From Actinomadura rayongensis (GTDB lineage: Bacteria; Actinomycetota; Actinomycetes; Streptosporangiales; Streptosporangiaceae): 64,000 nucleotides of DNA. The notes beneath the pieces were generated by a model. That model did no database searches. It saw only the letters and a list, made by a program, of their open reading frames with translations, and was not told the DNA's origin. The translations under genes and the position numbers were made by a program. The number at the start of each line of letters is the position of its first letter. Position 1 is the stretch's first letter. Location of the stretch: assembly GCF_009831215.1 (NCBI RefSeq), contig NZ_WUTW01000001.1:915192-979191 (forward strand), read 5' to 3'. This document shows positions 8,907 through 18,187 of this stretch, piece by piece.

Positions 8907-9254
8907 GTGATCCGGGTTCTTGGTGCTGTCGCCGATGTTCTGTGCGTGCTCGTTTTCGTCGTCATCGGGCGCAGCACCCATGAGGGGGTCGGCGGTGTTC
9001 TGGACGTCGGGTCGACCGCCTGGCCGTTTTTGATCGGGCTTGTTGTCGGGTGGGCTGTCTCGCGGGCCTGGGTTCGGCCGTTCGTGCTTTGGCCCGTTGG
9101 TGTTTGTGTCTGGGTTTCTACTGTCGTTGTGGGGATGGTGCTGCGGGCCGTCTCCGGGCAGGGGACGGCCGCCGCGTTCGTCGTCGTCGCGTTCGTTTTT
9201 CTCGGGTTCGCGCTGCTCGGGTGGCGTGGTGTCGTTGCGCTGGTTCGGCGTTAG
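8907..9254 (+). CDS. DUF3054 membrane protein
   Basis: 115 residues, with about four hydrophobic helices filling most of the length. The segment VFVVIGRSTHEG followed by TAWPFLIGLVVGW is characteristic of the DUF3054 family, whose function is unknown. Its stop overlaps the stop of the convergent esterase gene by a few bases. Confidence 0.8.
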   Translation: MIRVLGAVADVLCVLVFVVIGRSTHEGVGGVLDVGSTAWPFLIGLVVGWAVSRAWVRPFVLWPVGVCVWVSTVVVGMVLRAVSGQGTAAAFVVVAFVFLGFALLGWRGVVALVRR

Positions 9255-10240
9255 GCGCCTATCGCTCGCATCATCGCGGGCCACGAGCGGTCGAGTTCGT
9301 CCTGCCAGTAGACCCAGGAGTGGGTGCCCCGTTCGTAGAGGTGGGTCTTCACCGGGATGTTCAGTTCTTTCAGGCGGTCCAGGAACGGCTTCGTCGTGTA
9401 GTAGCAGAACGCCTCGGCCGGGTCGGCGAACTGGGCCGTGGGCGGGTCCAGGGGGCCCGGGAGGCCGTTCTTCGCGACGGAGACGTAGAGCTTCGTCCCG
9501 CGCAGGTTCGCCGCCTGGGACACCGGGTCGTGCTGCTCCCAGATGTCGTGCTGCCAGAACGGGTCGCCCCACATCGTGTACTTGTCGACGTTGAAGCCGA
9601 GGCCGTTCCAGCCCTTCAGGCCGTCCAGGCCCGTGTTCAGGACCGTGGAGACGCCCGCCGTCAGCAGGGACGCGAACGGGCTGTAGGCCGCCGCGTACTT
9701 GAACATTCCCGGGTGCCTGGCCGCGTAGATCAGCGCGCCGTAGCCGCCGGTGGACTGGCCGAACGCCGCGCGCTTGGTGCCCGCGCGGTACTCCTGCTCC
9801 AGCAGCGGACGCAGTTCCTTCAGGTGGAAGGTCTCCCAGGCGTAGCTGCCGCCGAAGCCGTAGTTCCACCAGTCGGTGTAGCCGCCCGCGTAGCCGCCCT
9901 CGGGCAGCACGACGATCACCTGGCGGCGCAGCGAGCGCGCCGCGATGTCGGTGTGGGTGTTCCACGCCTGGTAGTTCTCGTTGCCGCCGTGGAAGGCGTA
10001 GACGACGGGCCACGTCCGGTCCGCCGTCTTCGACCAGCCCTGCGGCAGCATCAGCCGCACCGGCAGGTCGCGGTTCATCGCGGCCGAGTGGACGGTCAGG
10101 TCCACGATGTGGCTGCCCAGCCGCTTCTCGGCGACGACGCGCGCGCCCTCGGCTCGGGCGGGGGCGGCGAGGAGGCCGCCGCCCAGGGCCGCGCCGGCCG
10201 TAACGGCTGCGGTACGGCAGAAGGCACGCCGGTTCTGCAT
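9251..10240 (-). CDS. Secreted esterase of the antigen-85/esterase-D type
   Basis: 329 residues from the ATG preceded by AAGGAG. It begins with a signal sequence that looks Tat-type (NRRAFCR, then a hydrophobic stretch ending AAPARA), so export in folded form is likely. The alpha/beta-hydrolase core shows the strand before the nucleophile, GQSTGGYGALIYAARHP (nucleophile Ser ~170), and a C-terminal His in RGTHSWVYWQDEL. The family includes mycolyltransferases and carboxylesterases. Without mycolate genes nearby, a general acyl-esterase role is the safer call. Confidence 0.8.
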   Translation of the reverse strand: MQNRRAFCRTAAVTAGAALGGGLLAAPARAEGARVVAEKRLGSHIVDLTVHSAAMNRDLPVRLMLPQGWSKTADRTWPVVYAFHGGNENYQAWNTHTDIAARSLRRQVIVVLPEGGYAGGYTDWWNYGFGGSYAWETFHLKELRPLLEQEYRAGTKRAAFGQSTGGYGALIYAARHPGMFKYAAAYSPFASLLTAGVSTVLNTGLDGLKGWNGLGFNVDKYTMWGDPFWQHDIWEQHDPVSQAANLRGTKLYVSVAKNGLPGPLDPPTAQFADPAEAFCYYTTKPFLDRLKELNIPVKTHLYERGTHSWVYWQDELDRSWPAMMRAIGA

Positions 10241-10465
10241 GGGTGAACTCCTTGGTCCGAAGGGCCGGGACGCACCCGGCAGCGCGAACCGTAACAACCG
10301 GGACGACCTGCGAGAATCGCGCCGGGTGAACGATCTTGGGGGGCCGTTTGTCAGCCAGATCACATACATCTGCGGCCTACCGCCCGTTTCCTGCTTGTTT
10401 CGGTTGACGCGGGCCTCGCGGCGCTGGTGAAGTTACCCACGGGTCACGTCTGTGAAGGGGAAACG

Positions 10466-12115
10466 ATGGCAACTGCGCTGCGGGACTGGCTGGACAAGCC
10501 GAACACCGATCGCGGCGTCCACCTGGCGGCCGACGGCGACGGGTGGGAGTTCCGCGACTACGGCGTGATCGCCGCGGCGGCCCGGCGCACGGCCACCGCG
10601 CTCATCGACGAGGGCGTGCGGCCCGGCGACGTCGTGTGCGTGGTGCTGCCGACCGACTTCACCTGCATCGAGACCTACTTCGCCGTCTGGGTCGCGGGCG
10701 CGACCGTCTGCCTGATCACGCCGCCGCTGTTCCAGAGCGGCGAGGACTACGTCAACCACGTCGCGGCGATCCTGCGGCAGGCGCAGCCCGCGCTGGTCGT
10801 CGCGTCCGACGAGCTGGCCGGCGACGCCGCCGCCGCGATGGAACGCGCCGGGCTGTCCGGCGCGCCGTGGCGGCCCCGGCAGGCGGCGGACGAGGCCGAG
10901 CTGCGCGAGCCCGGGGAGCTGGCGCTGCTGCAGTTCACGTCCGGGTCGAGCGGCGCGCCGCGCGGCGTCATGGTCACCTGGGAGAACCTGGAAGCCAACA
11001 GCGACCTCATCGTCCGCAGCGCCGACTACGAGGACGGCGACGTCGTCGCGTCCTGGCTGCCGCTTTACCACGACATGGGCCTGATCGGCACGTTCATCAC
11101 CCCGATCGCGCGGCAGGGGACGCTGCGCCTCATGCGGCCCGACCACTTCATCCGCGACCCGGCACGCTGGATCCGCTGCTTCGCCGAGGCCCGGCACACG
11201 GCCGCGCCGCCGTTCGCGTACGCCTACGTCGCGCGGCGCGTGAAGCCCGAGCAGCTCGAAGGAATCGACCTGTCCGGCTGGAAGATGGCGCTGATCGGCG
11301 CGGAGCCGATCGACCCGCACTCGCTGGAGGTCTTCGCCGAGCTGCTGGAGCCGTTCGGCTTCTCCCGGACGGCGTTCCGGCCCGCGTACGGTATGGCCGA
11401 GACGACCCTGCTCATCACGCTGGACAAGGAGGCGCGCGACCCGCTCGCGGTGCGTCCCGACAGCGAGTCGCTGGCGTTCGGCGAGCCCGTGAAGATCCTC
11501 GACCAGCACACGCTGGGACCGCACTCGATCGGCGCCAAGGCGGGCTGGGTCGTCGGGTGCGGCACGCCCGAGCCGGACGTCCCCGTCACCATCGTGGACG
11601 ACGCGGGCCGCGAGCTGCCCGCCGGACGGCTCGGCGAGATCGTCGTCGGCGGGCCGTCCGCCTGCAAGGGCTACTACGCGGGCGCCGAGGGCAAGTCCAC
11701 CCGCTTTGAAGACGGCCGCGTCTTCACCGGGGACGCGGGGTTCTTCCACGAGGGCCAACTCTTCGTGCTCGGACGGATGGGCGACTCCATCAAGGTCCGG
11801 GGCCGCTCGGTCTACGTCGAGGACCTGGAGGCGAAGATCGCCGAGGTCACCAGGCTCGGCAAGGGAAGGATCGTCGTCGTCGGCGTCCCGGGCGCCGGCA
11901 AGAAGGGCCTCGCGCTGTTCGCCGAGACCACGGACGCGCCGTGGGCCGCCGACGTGCGCGAGATGCTGCGCCGCCGGGTCGGCGAGGACGTCGAGGTCAC
12001 GATCGTCGTCGGCTCCGGGCTGATCCAGCGGACGTCCAGCGGCAAGCCCCGCCGCCGCTACATGTGGGAGCGCCTCCAGGCGGGCGCGATGGGCGGCGCG
12101 CGGGTCGTCGACTGA
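10466..12115 (+). CDS. Fatty acyl-AMP ligase / acyl-CoA synthetase-like enzyme
   Basis: 549 residues from the ATG after GAAGGGG. An ANL-superfamily adenylating enzyme: phosphate loop QFTSGSSGAPRGVMV (~155), SWLPLYHDMGLIG (~198) and AYGMAETT (~308). These signatures and the overall length are closer to FadD32-type fatty acyl-AMP ligases than to ordinary CoA ligases. The C-terminal Lys segment RTSSGKPRRRYM is present. It probably activates a fatty acid for the following hydrolase/ligase fusion or another acceptor. It is separated by 70 bases from the next gene, so a shared transcript is likely. Confidence 0.85.
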   Translation: MATALRDWLDKPNTDRGVHLAADGDGWEFRDYGVIAAAARRTATALIDEGVRPGDVVCVVLPTDFTCIETYFAVWVAGATVCLITPPLFQSGEDYVNHVAAILRQAQPALVVASDELAGDAAAAMERAGLSGAPWRPRQAADEAELREPGELALLQFTSGSSGAPRGVMVTWENLEANSDLIVRSADYEDGDVVASWLPLYHDMGLIGTFITPIARQGTLRLMRPDHFIRDPARWIRCFAEARHTAAPPFAYAYVARRVKPEQLEGIDLSGWKMALIGAEPIDPHSLEVFAELLEPFGFSRTAFRPAYGMAETTLLITLDKEARDPLAVRPDSESLAFGEPVKILDQHTLGPHSIGAKAGWVVGCGTPEPDVPVTIVDDAGRELPAGRLGEIVVGGPSACKGYYAGAEGKSTRFEDGRVFTGDAGFFHEGQLFVLGRMGDSIKVRGRSVYVEDLEAKIAEVTRLGKGRIVVVGVPGAGKKGLALFAETTDAPWAADVREMLRRRVGEDVEVTIVVGSGLIQRTSSGKPRRRYMWERLQAGAMGGARVVD

Positions 12116-12185
12116 GGCCGCCGGAACCTGACAAGAGGCTGACCAGCGGGAAGTCAAGGGTTTTCCCGGCGATCGTCCAGGTGAT

Positions 12186-15110
12186 ATGACTGGCCCGATG
12201 CCGCCTGTCGTGAATGTTTTTCGTCGTATCGGTGCCCGTGTGACCGCCACCGCGCAGAACGCGCTGGAGGTCGCACGGTTCGGCGGCCTGGACACCGGCG
12301 ACGACGCCACCCCGCACGAGATCGCCGCCGAGGGCCGGATCTACCGGCTGCGGCACTACCACCCCGAGGCGCCCGCCGGACGGCCGGTCGTGCTGCTCGT
12401 CCCGCCGCTGATGATCACCGCCGAGGTGTACGACATCTCGTCCAACGTCAGCGCGGTCGCCGAGCTGCACCGGCGCGGCATCGACCCGTGGGTCGTGGAC
12501 TTCGGGGCGCCCGAGCGCGAGCCCGGCGGGCTGGAGCGGACGGTCTCCGACCACGTCCTCGCGGTGAGCGACGCCGTGGACCGCGTCCGCGCCGCCACCG
12601 GACGCGACGTCCACCTCGCCGGGTACTCGCAGGGCGGCATGTTCGTCTACCAGGCCGCCGCGTACCGGCGCAGCGCGGGCGTCGCCTCGGTGATCACGTT
12701 CGGCAGCCCGGCCGACATCAGCGGCTCGCTGCCGTTCGGCGTCCCGGCGCGGCTCGCCGGGGAGGCCGCCGAGCGCATCCCGGACGCCCTGCTGCGCGGC
12801 TTCGACGTCCCCGGCTGGGTCACCCGGACGGGCTTCCAGCTCCTCAGCCCGGTGAAGTCGGTGCGCAGCCGCGTCGAGTTCGTCCTCGCCCTGCACGACC
12901 GCGAACGGCTGGCCCCGCGCGAGCGGCAGCGCCGGTTCCTGGAGCGCGAGGGCTGGGTGTCGTGGCCCGGCCCGGCGCTGCTGGAGTTCATCCGCAACTT
13001 CGTCCAGCACAACCGGATGCTCACCGGCGGGTTCACGATCGGGGACCGGCTCGTCACGCTCGCCGACCTGTCCTGCCCGGTGCTGACGTTCGTCGGCGAG
13101 GTGGACGAGATCGCGCCGCCGCCGATGGTGCGCGGCATCCGGCGGGCCGCGCCGCGCGCGCCGGTCTACGAGGCGCCGCTGCGGGCCGGGCACTTCGGGC
13201 TCGTCGTCGGGACGCTCGCGATGGCGCAGACCTGGCCCGCCGTCGCCGAGTGGGCGGCCGGGGGGATGCCCGCGATCGTCCGGCCGGCGGCGGGCGACCC
13301 GGCGCCGCCCCCGCCCGGCGGCACCGCCGGGTACGGGCTGCGGCTCGCGCTCGGCGTGGGCGGCGGGGCCGCGCGGGCGGCGGCCGGGACGGCGGCGCGG
13401 GCGGTGCGCGGGTCCCGGCAGCTCGGGCGCCAGGCCGTCCAGAACCTGCCGCGCCTCGCCCGGCTGGAGCGCATCCACACCACGACGCGGGTGTCGCTCG
13501 GGCTGCTGCTGGACGAGCAGGCCCGGCACCGCCCCGACGAGGTGTTCTTCCTCTACCGGGGCCGCGCGTACACGAACACGGCCGCCAAGAGCCGCATCGA
13601 CGCCGTCGTGCGCGGGCTGATCGCGATCGGCGTCCGGCGAGGCGAGCCGGTGGGCGTGCTGATGCGGACCCGTCCGACGGCGCTCGCGCTGGTCGCCGCG
13701 CTGAACCGGCTCGGCGCGGTCGCGGTGCTGCTGCGCCCGGACGGCGAACCGGAGCGGGAGGCGGCGCTCGCCCGGATCGCCCGCGTCATCGCCGACCCCG
13801 AGAACGCCGCGCTCGCCGCGACGCTCGGCGTCCCCGCGCACCTGCTCGGCGGCGGCGCCGACCGCGACCCCCGGCTGGACGACATGGAGCGCATCGATCC
13901 CGCCGCGGTCACGCTGCCCGGCTGGTACCGGCCCGACCCCGGACGCGCGGGCGACACCGCGTTCGTCCTGTTCACCGGGACGGGCGAGACGCTGCGGGCG
14001 AGCCGCGTCACCAACCGGCGCTGGGCCATGTCGGCGTACGGGACGGCGTCGTCGGCGTCCCTGTCACCGGCCGACACCGTCTACTCGATCACGCCGCTCC
14101 AGCACCCGTCCGCGCTGCTCATGAGCCTCGGCGGCGCGGTCGCCAGCGGCGCGCGGCTCGCCCTGGCGTCCGGCTACGACCCCGAGACGTTCTGGGACGA
14201 GGCCCGCCGCTACGGCGTGACCGTCGCGTCCTACGCCTGGACGCTGCTGCGCGACCTCGTCAACGCGCCGCCGCAGCCGGGGGAGCGGCACCACGCGGTG
14301 CGGCTGTTCATCGGGTCGGGGATGCCGCGCGGGCTGTGGCGGCGCGTGGAGGAGCGGTTCGCGCCCGCCCACGTGCTGGAGTTCTACGCGTCGACGACGG
14401 GCGAGGCGATCCTCGTCAACCTCGGCGGGACGAAGCCGGGGTCGCTCGGCCGTCCGCTGCCGGGCAGCGCGCCCGTCCGGCTCGTCCGCTACGACCTGGA
14501 ACGCGGCGCTCTGGTGTACGGGCCGCGCGGGTTCGCGCAGGAGTGCGAACCCGGCGAGATCGGGATGCTCCTGGCGCGCGTCCGCCCGGCGGCGCTGGCC
14601 ACGGCCGCGCGGCCGGTGCGCGGCGTGTTCGCGCCCGAGGACGCCTGGACGATCACCGGCGACCTGTTCCGCCGCGACGCCGACGGCGACTTCTGGCCGG
14701 TCGGCCGCGAGGACGAGCTGATCCGCGCCGCGACCGGGATCGTCCCGCCGGGACCGATCCGCGACGCGCTCGGCGACCTGCCCGGCGTGGACCAGGTCGC
14801 CGTCTACGCGATCGGGACGGGCCACGGCGAGCTGGCCGCCGCCGCCGTGACGCTGCGCGCGGGCGCCGAGCTGAAGCCGGTGGACGTGTCGGAGGCCCTG
14901 CTCAAGGTGGAGCCGAGGCTGCGTCCGGCCGTGGTGCGCGTCGTGGACGCGATCCCGACGACGCCCGGCCACCGGCCCCTGACCGACGCGCTGCGCGCCG
15001 AGGGCGTGCCGCCGCCCGGGCCGGGCGCCTACTTCCGCGACAAGTCCGGCGCGTACCGGCCGCTCAGCGAGACGGCGCGGCGCCGGCTGACCGCTCAGCG
15101 GCGGACGTAG
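12186..15110 (+). CDS. Alpha/beta hydrolase fused to acyl-CoA synthetase-like domain
   Basis: 974 residues. Residues ~1-370 form an alpha/beta hydrolase like polyhydroxyalkanoate synthase (HLAGYSQGGMFVYQAA, nucleophile Ser ~147; Asp in VGEVDEIAPP; His in RAGHFGLVVG). A linker rich in Gly/Ala/Arg follows. Residues ~425-965 are an adenylate-forming domain, but its phosphate loop reads LFTGTGETLRASRV instead of the usual TSGTTGxPKG and may be weakened. EFYASTTGEAILVN and TGDLFRRDADGDFW are recognisable later motifs. RBS AGGTG precedes the ATG. The gene overlaps the convergent transpeptidase gene by 16 bases. Confidence 0.75.
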   Translation: MTGPMPPVVNVFRRIGARVTATAQNALEVARFGGLDTGDDATPHEIAAEGRIYRLRHYHPEAPAGRPVVLLVPPLMITAEVYDISSNVSAVAELHRRGIDPWVVDFGAPEREPGGLERTVSDHVLAVSDAVDRVRAATGRDVHLAGYSQGGMFVYQAAAYRRSAGVASVITFGSPADISGSLPFGVPARLAGEAAERIPDALLRGFDVPGWVTRTGFQLLSPVKSVRSRVEFVLALHDRERLAPRERQRRFLEREGWVSWPGPALLEFIRNFVQHNRMLTGGFTIGDRLVTLADLSCPVLTFVGEVDEIAPPPMVRGIRRAAPRAPVYEAPLRAGHFGLVVGTLAMAQTWPAVAEWAAGGMPAIVRPAAGDPAPPPPGGTAGYGLRLALGVGGGAARAAAGTAARAVRGSRQLGRQAVQNLPRLARLERIHTTTRVSLGLLLDEQARHRPDEVFFLYRGRAYTNTAAKSRIDAVVRGLIAIGVRRGEPVGVLMRTRPTALALVAALNRLGAVAVLLRPDGEPEREAALARIARVIADPENAALAATLGVPAHLLGGGADRDPRLDDMERIDPAAVTLPGWYRPDPGRAGDTAFVLFTGTGETLRASRVTNRRWAMSAYGTASSASLSPADTVYSITPLQHPSALLMSLGGAVASGARLALASGYDPETFWDEARRYGVTVASYAWTLLRDLVNAPPQPGERHHAVRLFIGSGMPRGLWRRVEERFAPAHVLEFYASTTGEAILVNLGGTKPGSLGRPLPGSAPVRLVRYDLERGALVYGPRGFAQECEPGEIGMLLARVRPAALATAARPVRGVFAPEDAWTITGDLFRRDADGDFWPVGREDELIRAATGIVPPGPIRDALGDLPGVDQVAVYAIGTGHGELAAAAVTLRAGAELKPVDVSEALLKVEPRLRPAVVRVVDAIPTTPGHRPLTDALRAEGVPPPGPGAYFRDKSGAYRPLSETARRRLTAQRRT

Positions 15111-15775
15111 ACCGCCGTGCCGTTGCGGACGAGCCCGTAGATCCGGTCCCCGACGTCCATCGGGAGCCGGACGCAGCCGTGCGACACGTCGCGGTCGGGC
15201 ACGTCCAGCGACCCGTGCATCGCGAACCCGCCGTGGAAGTACAGCGGCCGGTACATCCAGCCGAGGTAGGACTTGTGCCAGCCGTTGATGCGCCGCTCGA
15301 CGCGGAAGTTGCCGGTGGGCGTGCGGGCGACGCCGCAGCGTCCGGCCTGGCAGAAGTGCCGGCCCGAGCCGGACGACAGGTGCGAGATCAGCACGACGCG
15401 CCGCGCCTTGTAGACGACGAGGACGCGGTGCCGCAGGTCGATGTCGACGCGCGTCGGCCGGGAGCGCCGGACGAGCCGGTGCGGGCCGTGCGGATGGCGG
15501 AGCGCGCGCTGCGTCCGCGCGTCCACGACGCCGGTGGCCTTCAGCCCGTTGACGTGCTGGAACGCCCAGACGGCCGCCCGCGTCGTCGCCCGGAACCGGC
15601 CGTTGATCTCGCCGGGCCAGTAGTGCAGGGCCTTGAGGCGCCGCTGGAGGCGGGTGACGTCCGGGCCGTCGCTGCCGAGGTGGAGCGCGGCGGGCGGCGG
15701 CGCGGCGGCGACCGCGGGCGCAGCGGGCGCGAGGACGAGGAGACCGGCGGCCAGCAGGGCCGTGCGCGCGAACAT
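15095..15775 (-). CDS. L,D-transpeptidase (YkuD domain) with peptidoglycan-binding domain
   Basis: 226 residues from the ATG opening MFARTALLAAG. A signal peptide ends at about AVAAA. Residues ~35-90 are a PG_binding_1 domain (GSDGPDVTRLQRRLKALHYWPG). Residues ~105-226 are the YkuD catalytic domain with FAMHGS and the cysteine motif DVSHGCVRLP (Cys ~204). Such enzymes form 3-3 cross-links in peptidoglycan outside the membrane. The 3' end overlaps the convergent fusion gene. Confidence 0.9.
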   Translation of the reverse strand: MFARTALLAAGLLVLAPAAPAVAAAPPPAALHLGSDGPDVTRLQRRLKALHYWPGEINGRFRATTRAAVWAFQHVNGLKATGVVDARTQRALRHPHGPHRLVRRSRPTRVDIDLRHRVLVVYKARRVVLISHLSSGSGRHFCQAGRCGVARTPTGNFRVERRINGWHKSYLGWMYRPLYFHGGFAMHGSLDVPDRDVSHGCVRLPMDVGDRIYGLVRNGTAVYVRR

Positions 15776-15861
15776 GCCCGCGACGTTAGGCCCGCCGACC
15801 TGCGCCGCCACGGGTGTTGTCCCGGACGCATAGGGAGACTTTGCCGTCCCTCGATGTCCGC

Positions 15862-15876
15862 GTTACCTCGGGTAAC
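15862..15876. promoter_or_regulatory. Palindrome upstream of P450 gene
   Basis: GTTACC-TCG-GGTAAC, a perfect 6-3-6 inverted repeat centred about 83 bases before the P450 start codon. It lies in the 176-base gap between the transpeptidase start and the P450. It could be a TetR-type operator, but no regulator gene is adjacent. Confidence 0.4.
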
Positions 15877-15951
15877 TCTGTACTTACTGGCGTCACGGGG
15901 CTAGAACGGTATCTAACCCCCGAACTTCCTCATGTCGCCCCCGGAGGACCC

Positions 15952-17304
15952 ATGGCCGCCCGCATCCTCGCCACGCCCCCCGACGGCAGCGGGCTCAAGC
16001 CCGTCACCGGCGCGCCCGGCCTCCCGTACATCGGGCAGACGCTCCAGGTGATGCGGAACCCGTTCGGCACGGCGACCAAGCGGTACAAGCAGTTCGGGCC
16101 GGTGAGCTGGTCCTGGCTGCTCGGCCGCAGGACCGTCACCGTCCAGGGACCCGAGGCGGCCGAGATCGTCCTCGTCAACCGGGACAAGGCGTTCGCGAGC
16201 GGCCCGGCGTGGAGCTACTACATCGGCCCGTTCTTCCGGCGCGGGATCATGCTGCTGGACTTCGACGAGCACCTGCACCACCGCCGGATCATGCAGCAGG
16301 CGTTCACCCGCGACCGGCTCCGCGCCTACATGACCGCGATGGCGCCCGGCATCGGACGCGGCCTGGACGCCTGGACGCCCGGCGACCGGTTCACCGTCCT
16401 CGGCCACGTCAAGCAGCTCACGCTCGACCTCGCCGTGGACGTCTTCATGGGCGTCGACCTGGACCGCGCCGAGGCCGACCGGATCAACGGGGCGTTCGTG
16501 GACGCCGTCCGGGCCGGGACCGCCTACGTCCGGTTCCCGGTGCCGGGCCTGCGCTGGCAGCGGGGGCTGCGGGCGCGCCGCGTCCTGGAGGACTTCTTCC
16601 GCGCGCACCTGCCCGCCAAGCGCCGCGACGGCGGCGACGACCTGTTCGCCGCGCTCTGCCAGGCCGAGACCGACGACGGCCACCGGTTCACCGACGACGA
16701 CGTCGTCAACCACATGATCTTCGCGCTGATGGCCGCGCACGACACGACCACGATCACGCTGACCACGATGGCGTACTACCTCGCCAAGCACCCCGAGTGG
16801 CAGGAGCGGCTGCGGGACGAGTCCCTGGCGCTCGGGAAGCCCGAACTGGCCTTCGAGGACCTGGACCGGCTCACCGGGATCGAGCTGGTGATGAAGGAGG
16901 CGCTGCGGCTCGTCGCGCCGGTGCCTGCGTTGCCGCGTCGTGCCGTCCGCGACACCGAGATCCTGGGCCACCACATCCCGGCCGGGACGACCGTCGTCGT
17001 TCCGCTGCTCACCAACCACCACATGCCCGAGTGGTGGCCCGACCCCGAGCGCTTCGACCCCGAACGGTTCGCGCGCTGTGAGGACAAGGTCCATCGGTAC
17101 GCGTGGGAGCCGTTCGGCGGCGGCGCGCACAAGTGCATCGGGCTTCATTTCGCCGGGATGCAGGTCAAGAGCGTCCTGCACCAATGGCTCCTGCGGTATC
17201 GGTGGAGCGTGCCGGGACGGTACACGTGGCCGCTGGACACGACGTCCCTGCCGTCGCCGAAGGACGGGCTGCCCGTCCGGCTCGACCCGCTGGAGGCGTC
17301 ATGA
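15952..17304 (+). CDS. Cytochrome P450
   Basis: 450 residues from the ATG after GGAGG. All P450 landmarks are present: I-helix LMAAHDTTTITL (~262), the ExxR motif in KEALRLVAP, the PERF segment (DPERFDPERF) and the haem loop EPFGGGAHKCIGLHFA with the axial cysteine (~400). The N-terminal region lacks a membrane anchor, as usual for bacterial P450s. It overlaps the following SDR gene by ATGA. No ferredoxin is adjacent. The substrate is unknown; the neighbours suggest a lipid or sterol-like molecule (inference). Confidence 0.92.
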   Translation: MAARILATPPDGSGLKPVTGAPGLPYIGQTLQVMRNPFGTATKRYKQFGPVSWSWLLGRRTVTVQGPEAAEIVLVNRDKAFASGPAWSYYIGPFFRRGIMLLDFDEHLHHRRIMQQAFTRDRLRAYMTAMAPGIGRGLDAWTPGDRFTVLGHVKQLTLDLAVDVFMGVDLDRAEADRINGAFVDAVRAGTAYVRFPVPGLRWQRGLRARRVLEDFFRAHLPAKRRDGGDDLFAALCQAETDDGHRFTDDDVVNHMIFALMAAHDTTTITLTTMAYYLAKHPEWQERLRDESLALGKPELAFEDLDRLTGIELVMKEALRLVAPVPALPRRAVRDTEILGHHIPAGTTVVVPLLTNHHMPEWWPDPERFDPERFARCEDKVHRYAWEPFGGGAHKCIGLHFAGMQVKSVLHQWLLRYRWSVPGRYTWPLDTTSLPSPKDGLPVRLDPLEAS

Positions 17305-18110
17305 GCAAGGTCATCGCGATCACCGGGGCCGCGCGCGGCATCGGGTTCGCCACCGCCCGCGCGCTGAGCGACCGGGGCGCGCATGTCGCGCTCGGCGACG
17401 TCGACGAGGCGGCCGTCCGGGCGGCGGGGGACCGGCTCGGCGCGCCCGCGTTCGCGCTGGACGTGACGGCGCGCGCGTCCTTCACCGCCTTCCTGGACGC
17501 CGTGGAGGACGCCTTCGGGCCCCTGTCGGTGCTGATCAACAACGCGGGCATCATGCCGATCGGGCCGCTGACCGAGGAGAGCGACGAGGACGCCCGGCGC
17601 TGCCTGGACGTCAACGTCCACGGCGTCATGCTCGGCACCAAGCTCGCCGTGGCGCGGATGGAGCCGCGCGGCCGGGGGCACGTCGTCAACATCGCCTCGC
17701 TCGCGGGCGTCCTGCCGACGCCGGGCCTCGCGCTCTACAACGCGAGCAAGGCCGCCGTCGTCGCGTTCACCGAGGCCGCGCGGCTGGAGGTGCTCGACCG
17801 GGGGCTGCACGTCAGCGCCGTCCTGCCGTCGTTCACCGCGACCGAGTTGATCGCCGGGACGCGCAGCCCGAAGGGGATGCCGAACAACACGCCCGAGGAG
17901 GTCGCGGCGGCCGTCGTGGACCTGGTCGCCCGGCCGCGCCCGCAGGTCGTCGTGCCGCGCCGGCTCGCGTCCCGGGTGCGGCTCGGCGCGCTGCTGCCGG
18001 ACCGGGTGCGGCGCGCGGCGGCCCGCCGGTACGGGCTGGACACGCTGTTCCTCGACTACGACGCCGAGGCCCGCCGCGCCTACGACGAGCGCATTCGGGG
18101 CGGCGCATGA
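17301..18110 (+). CDS. Short-chain dehydrogenase/reductase
   Basis: 269 residues. A classical SDR with TGAARGIG at the N-terminus (NAD(P) binding), NNAG (~78) and the catalytic Ser-Tyr-Lys set in VVNIASLAG ... YNASK (~143-147). A basic C-terminal extension with helices (RVRLGALLPDRVRRAAARR) suggests membrane association or oligomer contacts. The ATG overlaps the P450 stop, so the pair is translationally coupled and probably acts in sequence: hydroxylation, then oxidation. Confidence 0.9.
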   Translation: MSKVIAITGAARGIGFATARALSDRGAHVALGDVDEAAVRAAGDRLGAPAFALDVTARASFTAFLDAVEDAFGPLSVLINNAGIMPIGPLTEESDEDARRCLDVNVHGVMLGTKLAVARMEPRGRGHVVNIASLAGVLPTPGLALYNASKAAVVAFTEAARLEVLDRGLHVSAVLPSFTATELIAGTRSPKGMPNNTPEEVAAAVVDLVARPRPQVVVPRRLASRVRLGALLPDRVRRAAARRYGLDTLFLDYDAEARRAYDERIRGGA

Positions 18111-18187
18111 CATACGTCACATCCCCGCAGGTCGGACGGTGACCTAGGCTCGCACCCGAACGGCGTTCAGGTGCGGGGAGGCGGGCA

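Noticed and set aside
12488-15904. Very long plus-strand open frame overlapping the hydrolase-ligase fusion gene
   Set aside because: Its translation is almost only Arg/Ala/Pro/Gly, typical of a shifted frame of a GC-rich gene; the other frame shows clear enzyme motifs.
9251-18110. Secondary-metabolite gene cluster (acyl-AMP ligase, fusion enzyme, P450, SDR)
   Set aside because: No PKS, NRPS, carrier protein or export gene accompanies them, and an unrelated transpeptidase gene interrupts on the other strand. A lipid-modifying set is more likely.
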